Shown here one piece after another: positions 1-9,117 of a stretch of 64,000 nt of DNA. The DNA is from Pseudomonadales bacterium. Its GTDB lineage: Bacteria; Pseudomonadota; Gammaproteobacteria; Pseudomonadales; Pseudohongiellaceae. Every line of letters starts with the position of its first letter. Position 1 is the stretch's first letter. Made by a program: the position numbers and the translations under genes. Under the pieces are notes generated by a model. That model was not told where the DNA came from. It did no database searches and saw only the letters and a program-made list of their open reading frames with translations. The DNA is taken from assembly GCA_023268635.1 (NCBI GenBank), contig JALQUB010000062.1:1-64000 (forward strand), read 5' to 3'.

Positions 1-1053
1 CTGAGTGGCGTACGCATAGCGTCTAACGATGCCTGGCTCTGGACTCCCTCGCAACCACTTGGGATCGCGACTTATTTAGGTTTGGGGCTGATGAGCTTGC
101 TCCTGTTGCTGCCCCTGGCTAGGCGCGTACGAGTGTTTTTCGCGATGCTATTAATTCTTGGCTTTTGGGGGCAACAGAGTGATTCCTACGAGAATCGCTG
201 TGAAGGTCCTGACTCTCTCCAGATTGATTTGCTCGATGTTGGACAGGGACTCTCGCTGCTTATTAGAACGCGTTGTCATGCGCTGCTTTACGATGCCGGG
301 GCGAAATTAGGGCCTGATTTCGATATGGGTTCTGCGGTTATCGCGCCCACACTGCGAAGCCTCGGCGTAAGAAAATTGGATCGTTTCGTGATAAGTCATG
401 CTGATAATGACCACGCCGGCGGCGCAGGAGGATTGATGGCATCAATTCCGACCAAAAGGCTGATGTTAGGCGGTGATCCGAAGGGGTATTCTGGGATAGG
501 CATAGATCGTATTTACTCTGCTGAAACTTGCCATGCAGGTCAGTCCTGGCGTTGGGACGGAGTGAGTTTTGAGGTAATCGCTCCCTATATATCGTCTAGG
601 GATCTGCTTCGGGAACAAGCCCAAGTGTTCAGTGATCGTAATTCGAGTTCCTGTGTTATCAGAGTGACATTAGGGGAGGGGGTGATTCTATTGCCCGGAG
701 ATGTAGAGGCGTCGACGGAACGATACTTGGCGGCTCGCCACAGGAATTCAGACGTACTCAATGCTACCGTGCTTATCGCTCCCCACCATGGGAGCAATAC
801 TTCGTCGACTTATGCGTTCATCAAAATGGTCTCGCCGGAGTTTGTTCTCATACCAGTCGGCTATACGAATGCCTTCGGACATCCCCATCCCGATGTGATC
901 TCTCGCTATAGTCGACTCGGTTACAGTGTTCTTGCTACGGCGGAATCCGGGATGCTTAGTTTGAGGGTTTTAAGCGATGGTGGACTGGATCGAATAGAGG
1001 AATATCGGCGTAAGGTCGCTCGATACTGGCGTCCGCGGCCAACCGCCTTGTGA
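1..1053 (+). CDS. comEC: ComEC/Rec2 DNA-uptake channel, C-terminal part (cut by window start)
   Basis: The reading frame is open from base 1, so this is the 3' part of a longer gene; the ORF-track start at 82 (TTG) is not the true start. What remains is the end of the hydrophobic competence domain followed by a metallo-beta-lactamase-like domain. The metal-binding signature SHADNDHAGG lies around bases 393-423, and HHGSNTSS follows near 785. In the family this inner-membrane protein carries single-stranded DNA into the cytosol during transformation, and the hydrolase-like domain may degrade the non-transported strand. It precedes exbB by 39 bases, as I recall from Pseudomonas-type gene order. 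Confidence 0.9.
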   Translation: MSGVRIASNDAWLWTPSQPLGIATYLGLGLMSLLLLLPLARRVRVFFAMLLILGFWGQQSDSYENRCEGPDSLQIDLLDVGQGLSLLIRTRCHALLYDAGAKLGPDFDMGSAVIAPTLRSLGVRKLDRFVISHADNDHAGGAGGLMASIPTKRLMLGGDPKGYSGIGIDRIYSAETCHAGQSWRWDGVSFEVIAPYISSRDLLREQAQVFSDRNSSSCVIRVTLGEGVILLPGDVEASTERYLAARHRNSDVLNATVLIAPHHGSNTSSTYAFIKMVSPEFVLIPVGYTNAFGHPHPDVISRYSRLGYSVLATAESGMLSLRVLSDGGLDRIEEYRRKVARYWRPRPTAL

Positions 1054-1092
1054 TAAACTCCAAAGCATTATTAGTTAGATCGAGGTGGCTAA

Positions 1093-1722
1093 GTGTTCGA
1101 GATTGTTAATTCAGGCGGTATTCTAATGCTGCCGATTTTGTTTTGTTCTGTGATCGCGATCGCCATCATTATCGAACGCTCGTGGACTTTAGCCAGATCT
1201 AAGGTGATCCCTAAATATGCCCTAGCCCAAGTTTGGACCTGGCTCAAGAATGAGCAATTGGATTCATCTCGACTCCGTGAAATTAAGCGTTCGTCTCCGC
1301 TGGGGCAGTTGCTCGCCGTTGGGTTAGCGAATAGTCGCTTCGGAAGAGAGGCGATGGTTGAAGCGATTGAATTGGCTGCAGCGCATGTGGTTCACGAACT
1401 CGAACGCTATTTAGAAACGCTTGGCACTATAGCTGCTGTAACGCCTCTGCTTGGTTTGCTAGGGACGGTCATAGGGATGATTCGAGTATTTGGCCAAATA
1501 ATGCTAGTGGGTACTGGAGACGCTAACGCTCTGGCCGGGGGTATTTCTGAAGCATTGGTCTCAACTGCAGCGGGCCTGTGTGTAGCAATCCCTGCTTACG
1601 CTGCTCACCGCTTCTTTTTGAGGAGGGTTGATGCTCTGGTGTTGGGTTTGGAGCAAGAATCCTTGAAGCTTGTCGACGCGCTGCACAGTGAAAAACAAGT
1701 TGAATTGAAAGGTGCACATTAG
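1093..1722 (+). CDS. exbB: MotA/TolQ/ExbB proton channel family protein
   Basis: 209 residues, GTG start preceded by GAGGTGG. There is one membrane segment near residues 8-28 and two more in the C-terminal half (about 110-130 and 145-170), the ExbB/TolQ topology. These proteins form the pentameric proton channel of an energy-transducing complex with an ExbD/TolR partner, encoded immediately downstream with a one-base overlap. Its place between comEC and lpxK matches a lone exbBD pair of unclear physiological role that I recall from several gammaproteobacteria. No tonB or tolA gene is nearby, so the partner is unknown. Confidence 0.9.
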   Translation: MFEIVNSGGILMLPILFCSVIAIAIIIERSWTLARSKVIPKYALAQVWTWLKNEQLDSSRLREIKRSSPLGQLLAVGLANSRFGREAMVEAIELAAAHVVHELERYLETLGTIAAVTPLLGLLGTVIGMIRVFGQIMLVGTGDANALAGGISEALVSTAAGLCVAIPAYAAHRFFLRRVDALVLGLEQESLKLVDALHSEKQVELKGAH

Positions 1723-2147
1723 TGAAGTTTCGACGCTTACGCCGCGAATTGCCTTCATTGAATTTGACGCCGCTAATCGACATTGTCTTTTTGTTGCTGA
1801 TTTTTTTCATGGTGACGACGACTTTTAGCCGTGAGACGCGTCTGCTAGTGAGCTTGCCCGAGGCTGGAGGTGTTGCGCAAGCGGAGCAGGAATCTATCGA
1901 GGTTCTAGTGACTCGGGACGGGAACTATGCGATTAATGGACGCAAACTCATTAATGCCGAAGTCTCCAGCCTAGTGCGTGGTCTAGAGCTAGAATCGGGC
2001 GGCGACTTATCACGTTCAGTAGTGCTCGTCGCCGATGCGGAGGTTCGTCATCAAGCAGTTGTGTCTGCAATGGAGGCGATTGGTCTCGCAGGCTTCAATC
2101 ATCTGAGCATAGCGACAAGGGAAGCGCTCGAAGAAACCATTAACTAG
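1722..2147 (+). CDS. exbD: ExbD/TolR biopolymer transport family protein
   Basis: 141 residues. The GTG start shares its first base with the exbB stop, indicating translational coupling. A single N-terminal membrane helix (about 16-36) contains the conserved protonatable aspartate in LTPLIDIVFLLLIFF, followed by a periplasmic domain of about 100 residues. In the family it is the peptidoglycan-facing partner of the ExbB proton channel. It is followed after 44 bases by lpxK, so both proteins may be expressed with the lipid A kinase. Confidence 0.9.
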   Translation: MKFRRLRRELPSLNLTPLIDIVFLLLIFFMVTTTFSRETRLLVSLPEAGGVAQAEQESIEVLVTRDGNYAINGRKLINAEVSSLVRGLELESGGDLSRSVVLVADAEVRHQAVVSAMEAIGLAGFNHLSIATREALEETIN

Positions 2148-2191
2148 ATTGGTAAAAAACGCAGCAGAGAATTAGCTAGGGTGGTGATTTA

Positions 2192-3307
2192 ATGAAATTT
2201 ATAGAACGTGCTTGGTACAGAAAAGCCTTCTGGCTTTACCTGCTCTGGCCAGTACAGTTTTTGTTCTCTGTGTTAAGTGCGTGGCGACGAAGGGTTCTCT
2301 CTAGTAACGCAAAGCCACTCCCGGTGCCGTTAGTTGTGGTTGGCAATATTAATGTTGGTGGCACGGGTAAGACGCCACTGCTGATCTCATTGGTAAAACA
2401 TTTACAGGCAAAGGGATTTAAGCCGGGTGTGGTCAGTCGGGGCTATGGTAGTGAGGCTTCTCATTATCCTGTACATGTCGATGCTGAGTCTTCCGTCTCG
2501 GAATCCGGCGATGAGGCGCTGATCATAGCTCGCCATTGTGCCTGTCCGGTAGTAGTCGACCCCGATCGAGTAGCAGCGGTTGAGGCTCTGCTGTTAGAGT
2601 ATTCAGTCGATGTGGTGCTTAGCGACGATGGGTTGCAGCACTATGCGATGAAGCGAGACATTGAAATTATCGTTGTTGATGGCGGAAGGGCGTTCGGAAA
2701 TGGCCTGTGTCTGCCGGCAGGCCCCTTGAGAGAGCCGCTAAAGCGCCTAGGAGAAGCATCTCTGGTCGCGATCAATGGATCGAAATCTGCAGCAGCTGCG
2801 TTGAAGGGGTGTTTGCTTAAGAATGGTGTCGTGTGGGCTGGATCCGGAGTCGATGCGGCAGATATAAAGCGGCTCGAAGGGACTCGCTACAGTGAGCTGG
2901 GTGAGTATGCGGAGGGTTTCGGAATTAAACCTCAAGCCGACGCGTTCATTAATTTGTTAAGCGGCGAAAAAAGGCCTTATGCGGGGGCTCCTTTTAAAAT
3001 GGGCAGCCGTCTGCAAGCGATTTGCGGGCTTGGTAATCCTGATAGATTTTTTGAAATCCTCGAAGAGCTCCCTTATAACGTCGACCGCTATGTTTTCGAT
3101 GACCATTATGCGTATCAAGAACCGGATTTTAGGCAATTGAATTTGGATTCAATTCAACCAGTAGTCATGACCGAAAAAGATGCGGTTAAAGTGCAAGGAT
3201 TCGCGCAGAGTAATTACTGGTATCTGACGATAAAACTAAAGCTATCGGAACGATTTTTGGCGGCGTTTGACCGTCGTCTCGCCGCGGTAATACAAAGTCG
3301 AAAATAA
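2192..3307 (+). CDS. lpxK: Tetraacyldisaccharide 4'-kinase (lipid A biosynthesis)
   Basis: 371 residues. LpxK phosphorylates the 4' position of the disaccharide-1-phosphate to make lipid IVA at the inner membrane. An N-terminal hydrophobic stretch (about 12-30) is followed by the P-loop GNINVGGTGKT at residues 51-61 and the DDGLQHY motif. The protein is a little longer than the usual 320-340 residues. RBS AGGGTGG precedes the ATG. msbA, often the upstream partner of lpxK, is replaced here by exbBD, an arrangement I also recall from Pseudomonas. Confidence 0.95.
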   Translation: MKFIERAWYRKAFWLYLLWPVQFLFSVLSAWRRRVLSSNAKPLPVPLVVVGNINVGGTGKTPLLISLVKHLQAKGFKPGVVSRGYGSEASHYPVHVDAESSVSESGDEALIIARHCACPVVVDPDRVAAVEALLLEYSVDVVLSDDGLQHYAMKRDIEIIVVDGGRAFGNGLCLPAGPLREPLKRLGEASLVAINGSKSAAAALKGCLLKNGVVWAGSGVDAADIKRLEGTRYSELGEYAEGFGIKPQADAFINLLSGEKRPYAGAPFKMGSRLQAICGLGNPDRFFEILEELPYNVDRYVFDDHYAYQEPDFRQLNLDSIQPVVMTEKDAVKVQGFAQSNYWYLTIKLKLSERFLAAFDRRLAAVIQSRK

Positions 3308-3354
3308 GCTTCGAGCCCTCAGGTAAGGGTGAATTGAATAGATAGGTGTTAACT

Positions 3355-3567
3355 ATGCTAGATAAGAAATTGCTCACATTGCTTGCTTGCCCGCAATGCC
3401 ATGGTGAATTGGTTTACGACAAAGAGTCTCAGCCTAATTCGGAAACGCGTGGCGAATTGGTCTGTTTGCTCGATGCGCTCGCCTTTCCAGTAAAAGATGG
3501 TGTTCCAGTTATGTTGCTTAATGAGGCGCGTGAATTAGCGCTCGAAGAGGTCGAGGCATTGCGATGA
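3355..3567 (+). CDS. ycaR: Trm112/YcaR family small zinc-ribbon-like protein
   Basis: 70 residues from the ATG at 3355. The ORF-track GTG at 3346 adds only MLT, and family members begin MLDKKLL. It has the N-terminal ACPQCHG motif and a second LVC...FPV segment typical of the bacterial Trm112-like proteins. The precise function is not established in bacteria. It sits between lpxK and kdsB as in many gammaproteobacteria, and its stop overlaps the kdsB start by four bases (ATGA). Confidence 0.88.
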   Translation: MLDKKLLTLLACPQCHGELVYDKESQPNSETRGELVCLLDALAFPVKDGVPVMLLNEARELALEEVEALR

Positions 3568-4289
3568 CATTCACGATAGTGATACCCGCTCGTTATGCCT
3601 CGACACGCTTGCCGGGGAAGCCTTTGCTCGACATAGCTGGTAAGCCAATGTTGCAGCATACTTGGGAGCGGGCAAAATCTAGTGAGGCGACGCGTGTCGT
3701 GATTGCTACCGATGATGATCGTATATTCTCCGCTGCGCAGGCTTTCGGTGCTGAAGTGGTAATGACGTCAGAGACTCACGAGTCTGGCAGCGATAGAATC
3801 TGCGAGGTTGTAAATGCGCTCGGCCTTGGTGATTCAGAAATCGTGATCAACGTTCAAGGTGATGAGCCATTGCTTCCCGCTGAGGCGATAAATGCGGTAG
3901 CAAGTGTTCTTGGAGAGCCGAACGAGTACGGCATATCGACGCTATGCGAAATAATCGAAGATGAGATGGAGTATATCCAGCCAAGCTCGGTAAAGGTGGT
4001 TATGGATGCGAATGGGCGAGCATTGTATTTCAGTCGAGCGCCAATTCCAGCGGGAACAACACTCCCTCAACCTTGTTTTCGTCACATTGGCGTTTATGCC
4101 TATAGAGTTGGTGTGCTTCGAAAGTTCGTTAGCTGGCCTGTAGCAGAGCTCGAGAAGGTCGAAAGACTGGAACAATTACGTGCGCTCTATAACGGGGTAC
4201 CCATTCATGTCTCCCTAGCGCCGACTAGAATCCCGCCAGGGATTGATACTCAGGCTGATTTGGATGCGGTAAGGAAGTTTTTGTCGTGA
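3564..4289 (+). CDS. kdsB: 3-deoxy-manno-octulosonate cytidylyltransferase
   Basis: 241 residues, close to the family length of about 250. It activates KDO with CTP to CMP-KDO for the inner core of lipopolysaccharide. The nucleotide-binding motif [14 protein letters not shown] lies at residues 7-20 and NVQGDEP near 95. It overlaps ycaR by four bases upstream and murB by four bases downstream, so the three are translationally coupled. The low-molecular-weight phosphatase gene that I recall between kdsB and murB in Pseudomonas is absent. Confidence 0.96.
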   Translation: MTFTIVIPARYASTRLPGKPLLDIAGKPMLQHTWERAKSSEATRVVIATDDDRIFSAAQAFGAEVVMTSETHESGSDRICEVVNALGLGDSEIVINVQGDEPLLPAEAINAVASVLGEPNEYGISTLCEIIEDEMEYIQPSSVKVVMDANGRALYFSRAPIPAGTTLPQPCFRHIGVYAYRVGVLRKFVSWPVAELEKVERLEQLRALYNGVPIHVSLAPTRIPPGIDTQADLDAVRKFLS

Positions 4290-5317
4290 ATACTAAGCCA
4301 ACAAACCATGCCGATATTGAAGGTCTAGTCGAAGACGCTAGCCTCCAATTTTTTAACACTTTCGGCGTTGAGGCGAGGGCGAAATACTTAATTCAAATCA
4401 CAGAGATCGAAGAGTTCCGTCAGGCGGTAGAATTTGCGCGCGATAATTTTCTAGAGTGTTTGGTTATTGGGGAGGGCAGTAATCTCCTTTTCGTGCATGA
4501 CTATCCGGGCCTCGTGATTGTCATGAAGTTGCAAGGTATTGCCAGAGAGGGGAGCCTGTTACGCGTGGCGGCGGGTGAAAATTGGCACCAACTGGTCGAG
4601 TGGACGTTATCTCATGGCTTGTATGGATTGGAAAATTTGGCGTTGATACCTGGTACGGTCGGCGCCGCACCTATCCAAAATATAGGCGCGTATGGCTGCG
4701 AGGTGGAGCGTTTTGTTGAGCGGGTCATAGTTTACGATACGCAAATCGCTAAAGAAGTAACTTTCAATCATGATGATTGTGATTTCTCCTACCGCGATAG
4801 CGTATTTAAACGCGCTCCGAGAGGTCGATATGTCATACTCGAGGTCGAATTAAGGCTGAATAGTGAGGAGCAGCTATTGCTCGATTACGAACCACTAAAG
4901 GCAGTCGTCTCCAAGCTCGACCGGGTAACCGCCAGAGACGTGTTTGATGCGGTCTGCCGTATAAGACGTAAAAAATTACCTGATCCCAAACTGTTCGGTA
5001 ACGCGGGTAGCTTTTTCAAAAACCCTATCGTCTCCGCTCAAAAACTCGAAGCTTTGAAGGCGCAAGGCTTTGATGTACCTAGCTACGCTACCGACGATGC
5101 AGAATTATTCAAACTGCCAGCGGCATGGCTGCTTGAAGCTGCTGGATGGAAGGGGCGGGTTCGCGGTCAAGCTGCTGTCCATGAATCCCACGCACTTGTG
5201 CTCATAAATCTAGGAAAAGCGAGTGGCGAGGATGTGTTACTGCTTGCTCAAGAGATGAGTAATTCTGTGTTGCAGCGTTTCGGTATTGCATTGCAGCCTG
5301 AAGTGCAGATTATCTAG
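4286..5317 (+). CDS. murB: UDP-N-acetylenolpyruvoylglucosamine reductase
   Basis: 343 residues, GTG start overlapping the kdsB stop. MurB is a FAD enzyme that reduces the enolpyruvyl intermediate to UDP-N-acetylmuramate in peptidoglycan synthesis. Visible motifs are GEGSNLLF near residue 70, the FAD-binding GTVGAAPIQNIGAYG near 125, and GSFFKNP near 245 with the proton-donor serine. The length and insertion pattern fit the type I (E. coli-like) form. Downstream is uvrC, where I recall rne in Pseudomonas. Confidence 0.96.
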   Translation: MNTKPTNHADIEGLVEDASLQFFNTFGVEARAKYLIQITEIEEFRQAVEFARDNFLECLVIGEGSNLLFVHDYPGLVIVMKLQGIAREGSLLRVAAGENWHQLVEWTLSHGLYGLENLALIPGTVGAAPIQNIGAYGCEVERFVERVIVYDTQIAKEVTFNHDDCDFSYRDSVFKRAPRGRYVILEVELRLNSEEQLLLDYEPLKAVVSKLDRVTARDVFDAVCRIRRKKLPDPKLFGNAGSFFKNPIVSAQKLEALKAQGFDVPSYATDDAELFKLPAAWLLEAAGWKGRVRGQAAVHESHALVLINLGKASGEDVLLLAQEMSNSVLQRFGIALQPEVQII

Positions 5318-5366
5318 TCAAACGAATTTTTATTGTAGATCCGGCGAATCAGAGCAGCGAATACTC

Positions 5367-7256
5367 ATGGCAGACCCATCAAAATCGCTATCAGAAGAGC
5401 TGCAGGACGATCATGTTGAATCTAGGGATATTTTCGACCACAAGGATTTTGTCCAGCACCTGACGTCGAGACCCGGTGTTTATCGTATGGTGGATCGCAA
5501 TGAACGGGTCATTTATGTAGGAAAAGCGCGTAATCTGAAAAAGCGTGTGGGCAGTTATTTTCGCGCTTCTGGGCTGACAACAAAAACCATGGCGATGGTC
5601 GCCAAAATCGTACGAATCGAAATAAGTATTACGCACAGCGAAACAGAGGCGCTGCTGCTAGAGCAAAGCCTCATCAAAGAGCTTAAACCGCCGTATAATA
5701 TCCAGCTGCGCGACGATAAATCCTATCCTTATATATTGTTAACTGATCACGCCGATTACCCTCGATTAATGTTTTATCGAGGTAGTAAATCGCGGAAGGG
5801 GCGTTATTTCGGCCCCTATCCGAGTGCTCACGCGACACGCGATACGCTACAGCTAATGCAGAAAGTGTTTAAGCTGAGGCAGTGTCAGGAAAGTTATTTT
5901 AAAAACCGTTCTCGGCCTTGCCTGCAGCATCAAATTGATCGCTGCACGGCTCCTTGCGTAGGCCTTATTTCGCCGGATGATTATGCTCGAGATGTTCGAT
6001 ACTCATCGCTTTTCTTGCAAGGGAAGAGTAGTGAGTTAACAAATGAACTTACTCGAAACATGGAGTTGGCGTCAGCGGAATTAGACTTCGAGAGGGCGGC
6101 AATAATTCGTGACCAGATTAGCATGCTCCGCAGGATTCAAGAGGATCAGGTTGTCGAGAATCAAGGACACGACGCGGATATTATTGCTGCTGCAATGCGG
6201 TCGACAGGAGCTTGTGTCCATGTCATCTACGTGCGGGGAGGCCGGATTCTAGGCAGCAAAAACTTTTTCCCCAAACACCGATTGGCGACTGAATCTGATG
6301 AGCTATTGAGTGATTTCATTTCGCAGAGTTATTTGAGCGATGACAGCGCGTCAACATTGCCATCGGAGTTTATAGTTTCACATACTATCGCGGACGAATC
6401 TGCGCTCGCCGAGGCGATGACCTATGTCGCTAAAAGGAAAATTAGACTCGTCTCACGTGTGCGTGGCCATCGGGCCAAATGGTTGAAATTGGCGGAGACG
6501 AATGCGCAAGAGTCCTTATCGGCCCACCTTGCGAGTAAGCAAAATAGCAAAAAACGCTTCTCCGAATTGCGAAGTGCGCTCGGACTGGAAGATGCCCCCG
6601 AACGAATTGAATGTTTCGATATCAGCCACACCGGCGGAGAGGGTACTGTTGCTTCTTGCGTGGTCTTCGATGCAGAGGGCGCGGTTAAAAGCGATTATCG
6701 CCGTTTTAATATTGAGGGGATAACACCTGGTGATGATTATGCGGCGATGGATCAGGCGCTGACTCGACGCTTTGAACGGCTACGGAAAGGCGAGGGTAAA
6801 ACGCCAGATATACTTCTCATAGACGGAGGTAAAGGCCAGCTCACGCAGGCAGCCAACGTATTGAAAAAATTCGATTTAGGTTCACTGCTGTTACTCGGTA
6901 TCGCTAAGGGTATTAGTCGTCGCGCAGGGCAAGAAACACTTTTCTTGATGGAAGATGAGCATTACAAAGAGATAGCTATCGCTACTGAATCTCCCGCATT
7001 GCACTTGCTGCAACAAGTGCGCGACGAAGCACACAGATTCGCCATCACAGCACACAGGCAAAGAAGGGCGAAGGCTCGAAAACGTTCTCAATTAGAAGAT
7101 ATACCGGGATTGGGTCCCAAGCGGCGGCGGGAGCTATTGAAACACTTTGGGGGACAACAAGGCATGCAGCGCGCCTCGGAAAGTGAATTGTCGAAAGTGG
7201 CTGGAATTAGTAAGAAATTGGCCGCTGACATTTATGAGTATTTCCATGTTGATTAA
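5367..7256 (+). CDS. uvrC: UvrABC excinuclease subunit C
   Basis: 629 residues from ATG 5367. The ORF-track start at 5286 lies inside murB and its first 27 residues look like shadow translation. The N-terminal GIY-YIG nuclease (PGVYRMVD...VIYVGKARNLKKR), the UVR motif for UvrB contact (LDFERAAIIRDQI), the RNase H-like nuclease (ECFDISHTGGEG) and a C-terminal helix-hairpin-helix (IPGLGPKRRRELLKHFG) are all present in order. It makes both incisions in nucleotide excision repair. It is followed by pgsA, a widespread gammaproteobacterial pairing. Confidence 0.96.
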   Translation: MADPSKSLSEELQDDHVESRDIFDHKDFVQHLTSRPGVYRMVDRNERVIYVGKARNLKKRVGSYFRASGLTTKTMAMVAKIVRIEISITHSETEALLLEQSLIKELKPPYNIQLRDDKSYPYILLTDHADYPRLMFYRGSKSRKGRYFGPYPSAHATRDTLQLMQKVFKLRQCQESYFKNRSRPCLQHQIDRCTAPCVGLISPDDYARDVRYSSLFLQGKSSELTNELTRNMELASAELDFERAAIIRDQISMLRRIQEDQVVENQGHDADIIAAAMRSTGACVHVIYVRGGRILGSKNFFPKHRLATESDELLSDFISQSYLSDDSASTLPSEFIVSHTIADESALAEAMTYVAKRKIRLVSRVRGHRAKWLKLAETNAQESLSAHLASKQNSKKRFSELRSALGLEDAPERIECFDISHTGGEGTVASCVVFDAEGAVKSDYRRFNIEGITPGDDYAAMDQALTRRFERLRKGEGKTPDILLIDGGKGQLTQAANVLKKFDLGSLLLLGIAKGISRRAGQETLFLMEDEHYKEIAIATESPALHLLQQVRDEAHRFAITAHRQRRAKARKRSQLEDIPGLGPKRRRELLKHFGGQQGMQRASESELSKVAGISKKLAADIYEYFHVD

Positions 7257-7344
7257 CTCGTATTAGGACTATGCAAATAAGGCGTCACGGTCTAGGCTTG
7301 TGTAGAATGACCGCAATTAAGCATTAAAAGAATAATGGTGAAAG

Positions 7345-7896
7345 ATGACTAACTGGGCCAATCTCGCCTCGCTAAGCCGTATCGCATTAATTCCAGTTAT
7401 AGTGTTCTGCTATAAAGCAGAATTAGCTTACGCGGAATTCTTCGCTGCTCTGCTATTCATCGTTGGCAGTATTACAGATTGGTTAGACGGCTATCTCGCT
7501 AGGAAGCTCGATCAAGGCTCCCCGTTCGGCGCATTTCTAGATCCGGTTGCGGACAAGCTGTTCGTAACGTCAATTCTGGTACTCCTGCTTGCCGAATATC
7601 CGATATTACTCGTGCCGGCCATGTTGATTATCATTCGAGAAATTACTATTTCTGCCCTGCGTGAGTGGATGGCGACGCGCGGGCTACGTGATGTTGTCGC
7701 GGTCGCTTGGGTGGGAAAATTGAAGACCACGCTACAGATGATCGCGCTAACAGTGCTATTAGCTGCGCGCCCAGATGTTTGGCCGTTATTTTTCCATTTG
7801 GGCTTATTTTTGATTTGGCTGGCAGCCGGACTTGGCCTTTGGTCGATGGTCTCATATCTTAAGGCGGCGAGAGGGGAGTTGTTAGCAAAGAATTAG
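7345..7896 (+). CDS. pgsA: CDP-diacylglycerol-glycerol-3-phosphate 3-phosphatidyltransferase
   Basis: 183 residues with about five membrane segments. The CDP-alcohol phosphotransferase signature DGYLARKLDQGSPFGAFLDPVADK has the expected D..AR...G...D...D spacing. It makes phosphatidylglycerophosphate, the first committed step to phosphatidylglycerol and cardiolipin. A TAGAAT -10-like box at 7303-7308 may give it its own promoter. The uvrC-pgsA-tRNA order is conserved in Pseudomonas-like genomes as I recall it. Confidence 0.95.
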   Translation: MTNWANLASLSRIALIPVIVFCYKAELAYAEFFAALLFIVGSITDWLDGYLARKLDQGSPFGAFLDPVADKLFVTSILVLLLAEYPILLVPAMLIIIREITISALREWMATRGLRDVVAVAWVGKLKTTLQMIALTVLLAARPDVWPLFFHLGLFLIWLAAGLGLWSMVSYLKAARGELLAKN

Positions 7897-7915
7897 CGAG
7901 TGCGTTTTTCAATGC

Positions 7916-7943
7916 TTGACTTAGCCCCGTTTGGCATTAAAAT
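7916..7943 (+). promoter_or_regulatory. Sigma-70-type promoter of the tRNA-Gly-Cys-Leu cluster
   Basis: A -35 box TTGACT (7916-7921) and a -10 box TAAAAT (7938-7943) are separated by 16 bases. The sequence after the -10 is GC-rich (AGCGC), the kind of discriminator linked to stringent control of stable RNA promoters. The leader from here to the first tRNA is about 130 bases. Confidence 0.75.
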
Positions 7944-8077
7944 AGCGCTCTCTCTGGATGGCAACAGGCCCCTGGCATCGGATTGACCCTAGCGGAATAT
8001 CACAGAGAAGAGGAGGCGGCTCAAGATATTGTGGCGCTGAATCGACGCCGAAGCGCTAGCTGAGGTGACCAGATAAA

Positions 8078-8153
<76 letters not shown>

Positions 8154-8299
8154 ATTTTTTTGCTTCTTTCCTCGCGGTTCACGTAATCCTAGATTCCTTC
8201 CTGGTATTCTGCATTAAGAAGTAGTGGCTTATTAATAGAAAAAGCATGCCTCATCGCGCAGCTTTTGCTATAGTTCGCCCTCGCAACAATGTGCGATAT

Positions 8300-8373
8300 G
8301 GCTGGGTGGCAGAGTGGTCATGCAGCGGACTGCAACTCCGTTAACGCCGGTTCGATTCCGACCCCAGCCTCCA
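8300..8373 (+). tRNA. tRNA-Cys (GCA)
   Basis: 74 bases with encoded CCA. The acceptor arm GGCTGGG pairs with CCCAGCC, discriminator T. The anticodon stem CGGA/TCCG encloses CTGCAAC, giving anticodon GCA. The preceding 146 bases contain a possible -10 (TATAGT near 8271) but no clear -35, so it may be cotranscribed with tRNA-Gly. Confidence 0.97.
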
Positions 8374-8394
8374 TTTCGCAGCACTGCCTCCCAT

Positions 8395-8481
8395 GCCCGG
8401 GTGGCGAAATTGGTAGACGCAAGGGACTTAAAATCCCTCGGTGGAAACACCGTGCCGGTTCGATTCCGGCCCCGGGCACCA
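8395..8481 (+). tRNA. tRNA-Leu (UAA)
   Basis: 87 bases with encoded CCA and a long variable arm (CGGTGGAAACACCG), the class II architecture. The acceptor GCCCGGG pairs with CCCGGGC. The anticodon loop CTTAAAA gives UAA. It is 21 bases behind tRNA-Cys. I saw no copy of its 3' end or integrase next to it, so it does not appear to host an integrated element. Confidence 0.97.
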
Positions 8482-8559
8482 TCTTCAAATCGCACGCTTC
8501 GCATTAGTTATTCGTTTCGCTAAACTGAGCGAACCTTTAGTGATGAAGAGGGTCTTCCT

Positions 8560-9081
8560 TTGCTCTATAGCCTCGATAACGTTCGCCCACAAACTCACGG
8601 TGATGATTTTTATATTGCCGATTCCGCTACCGTGCTTGGCAACGTCATATTAGAAAAAGACGCGAGCATCTGGTTCGGCGCTGTTGTTAGGGGTGATACA
8701 GAATGCATCACGATTGGTGAGCGCAGCAATGTGCAAGATCTCTCTGTCCTTCACGCAGACATCGGCTTCCCCTTAGTCATAGAGCACGATGTCACGATCG
8801 GTCATAAGGTGATGCTGCATGGATGCACTATTGGAGCAGGCAGTCTGATTGGTATTAACGCAGTGGTTTTGAATGGCGCCGTAATTGGAAAGGGCTGTCT
8901 CATCGCTGCGAATGCTCTGATCACTGAAGGCATGATCGTTCCCGACGGGGCGGTGGTCATGGGTGCGCCGGGTAAAATCAGAGGAGAGCTCGACGCGACG
9001 CGCAAGCAAGCGCTTATAGATTCGGCGGCACATTACGTCGAAAACTACAAGCGCTTCAAAAAAGGTCTTAAAGTAATTTAA
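8560..9081 (+). CDS. Gamma-carbonic-anhydrase-like hexapeptide-repeat protein (YrdA type)
   Basis: 173 residues of left-handed beta-helix hexapeptide repeats (IGERSNVQD, IGAGSLIG and similar). Zinc-ligand histidines appear in LHAD, IGHKVMLHG. The family includes Cam-type carbonic anhydrases and many homologues of unproven activity. The start is TTG at 8560 behind AAGAGGG; no in-frame ATG fits the family N-terminus. It stands alone between the tRNA cluster and the accessory region and is convergent with the next gene. Confidence 0.88.
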   Translation: MLYSLDNVRPQTHGDDFYIADSATVLGNVILEKDASIWFGAVVRGDTECITIGERSNVQDLSVLHADIGFPLVIEHDVTIGHKVMLHGCTIGAGSLIGINAVVLNGAVIGKGCLIAANALITEGMIVPDGAVVMGAPGKIRGELDATRKQALIDSAAHYVENYKRFKKGLKVI

Positions 9082-9117
9082 ACAGTATATTATATAACAT
9101 ACTGATATAAATAATAT

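Noticed and set aside
5286-5366. N-terminal extension of uvrC in the ORF track
   Set aside because: It overlaps murB in another frame and shows no UvrC resemblance; ATG 5367 fits better.
8268-8653. Four ORFs covering the tRNA-Cys and tRNA-Leu genes
   Set aside because: They are translations of tRNA sequence on both strands and have no gene-like features.
8395-9081. Integrated element at the tRNA-Leu 3' end
   Set aside because: No integrase or repeated tRNA end was seen; the following gene is an ordinary single-copy type.
9083-9104. CAGTAT/ATACTG repeat between the carbonic-anhydrase-like and serine hydrolase genes
   Set aside because: Very A+T-rich, weak stem, no T-tract; could be chance.
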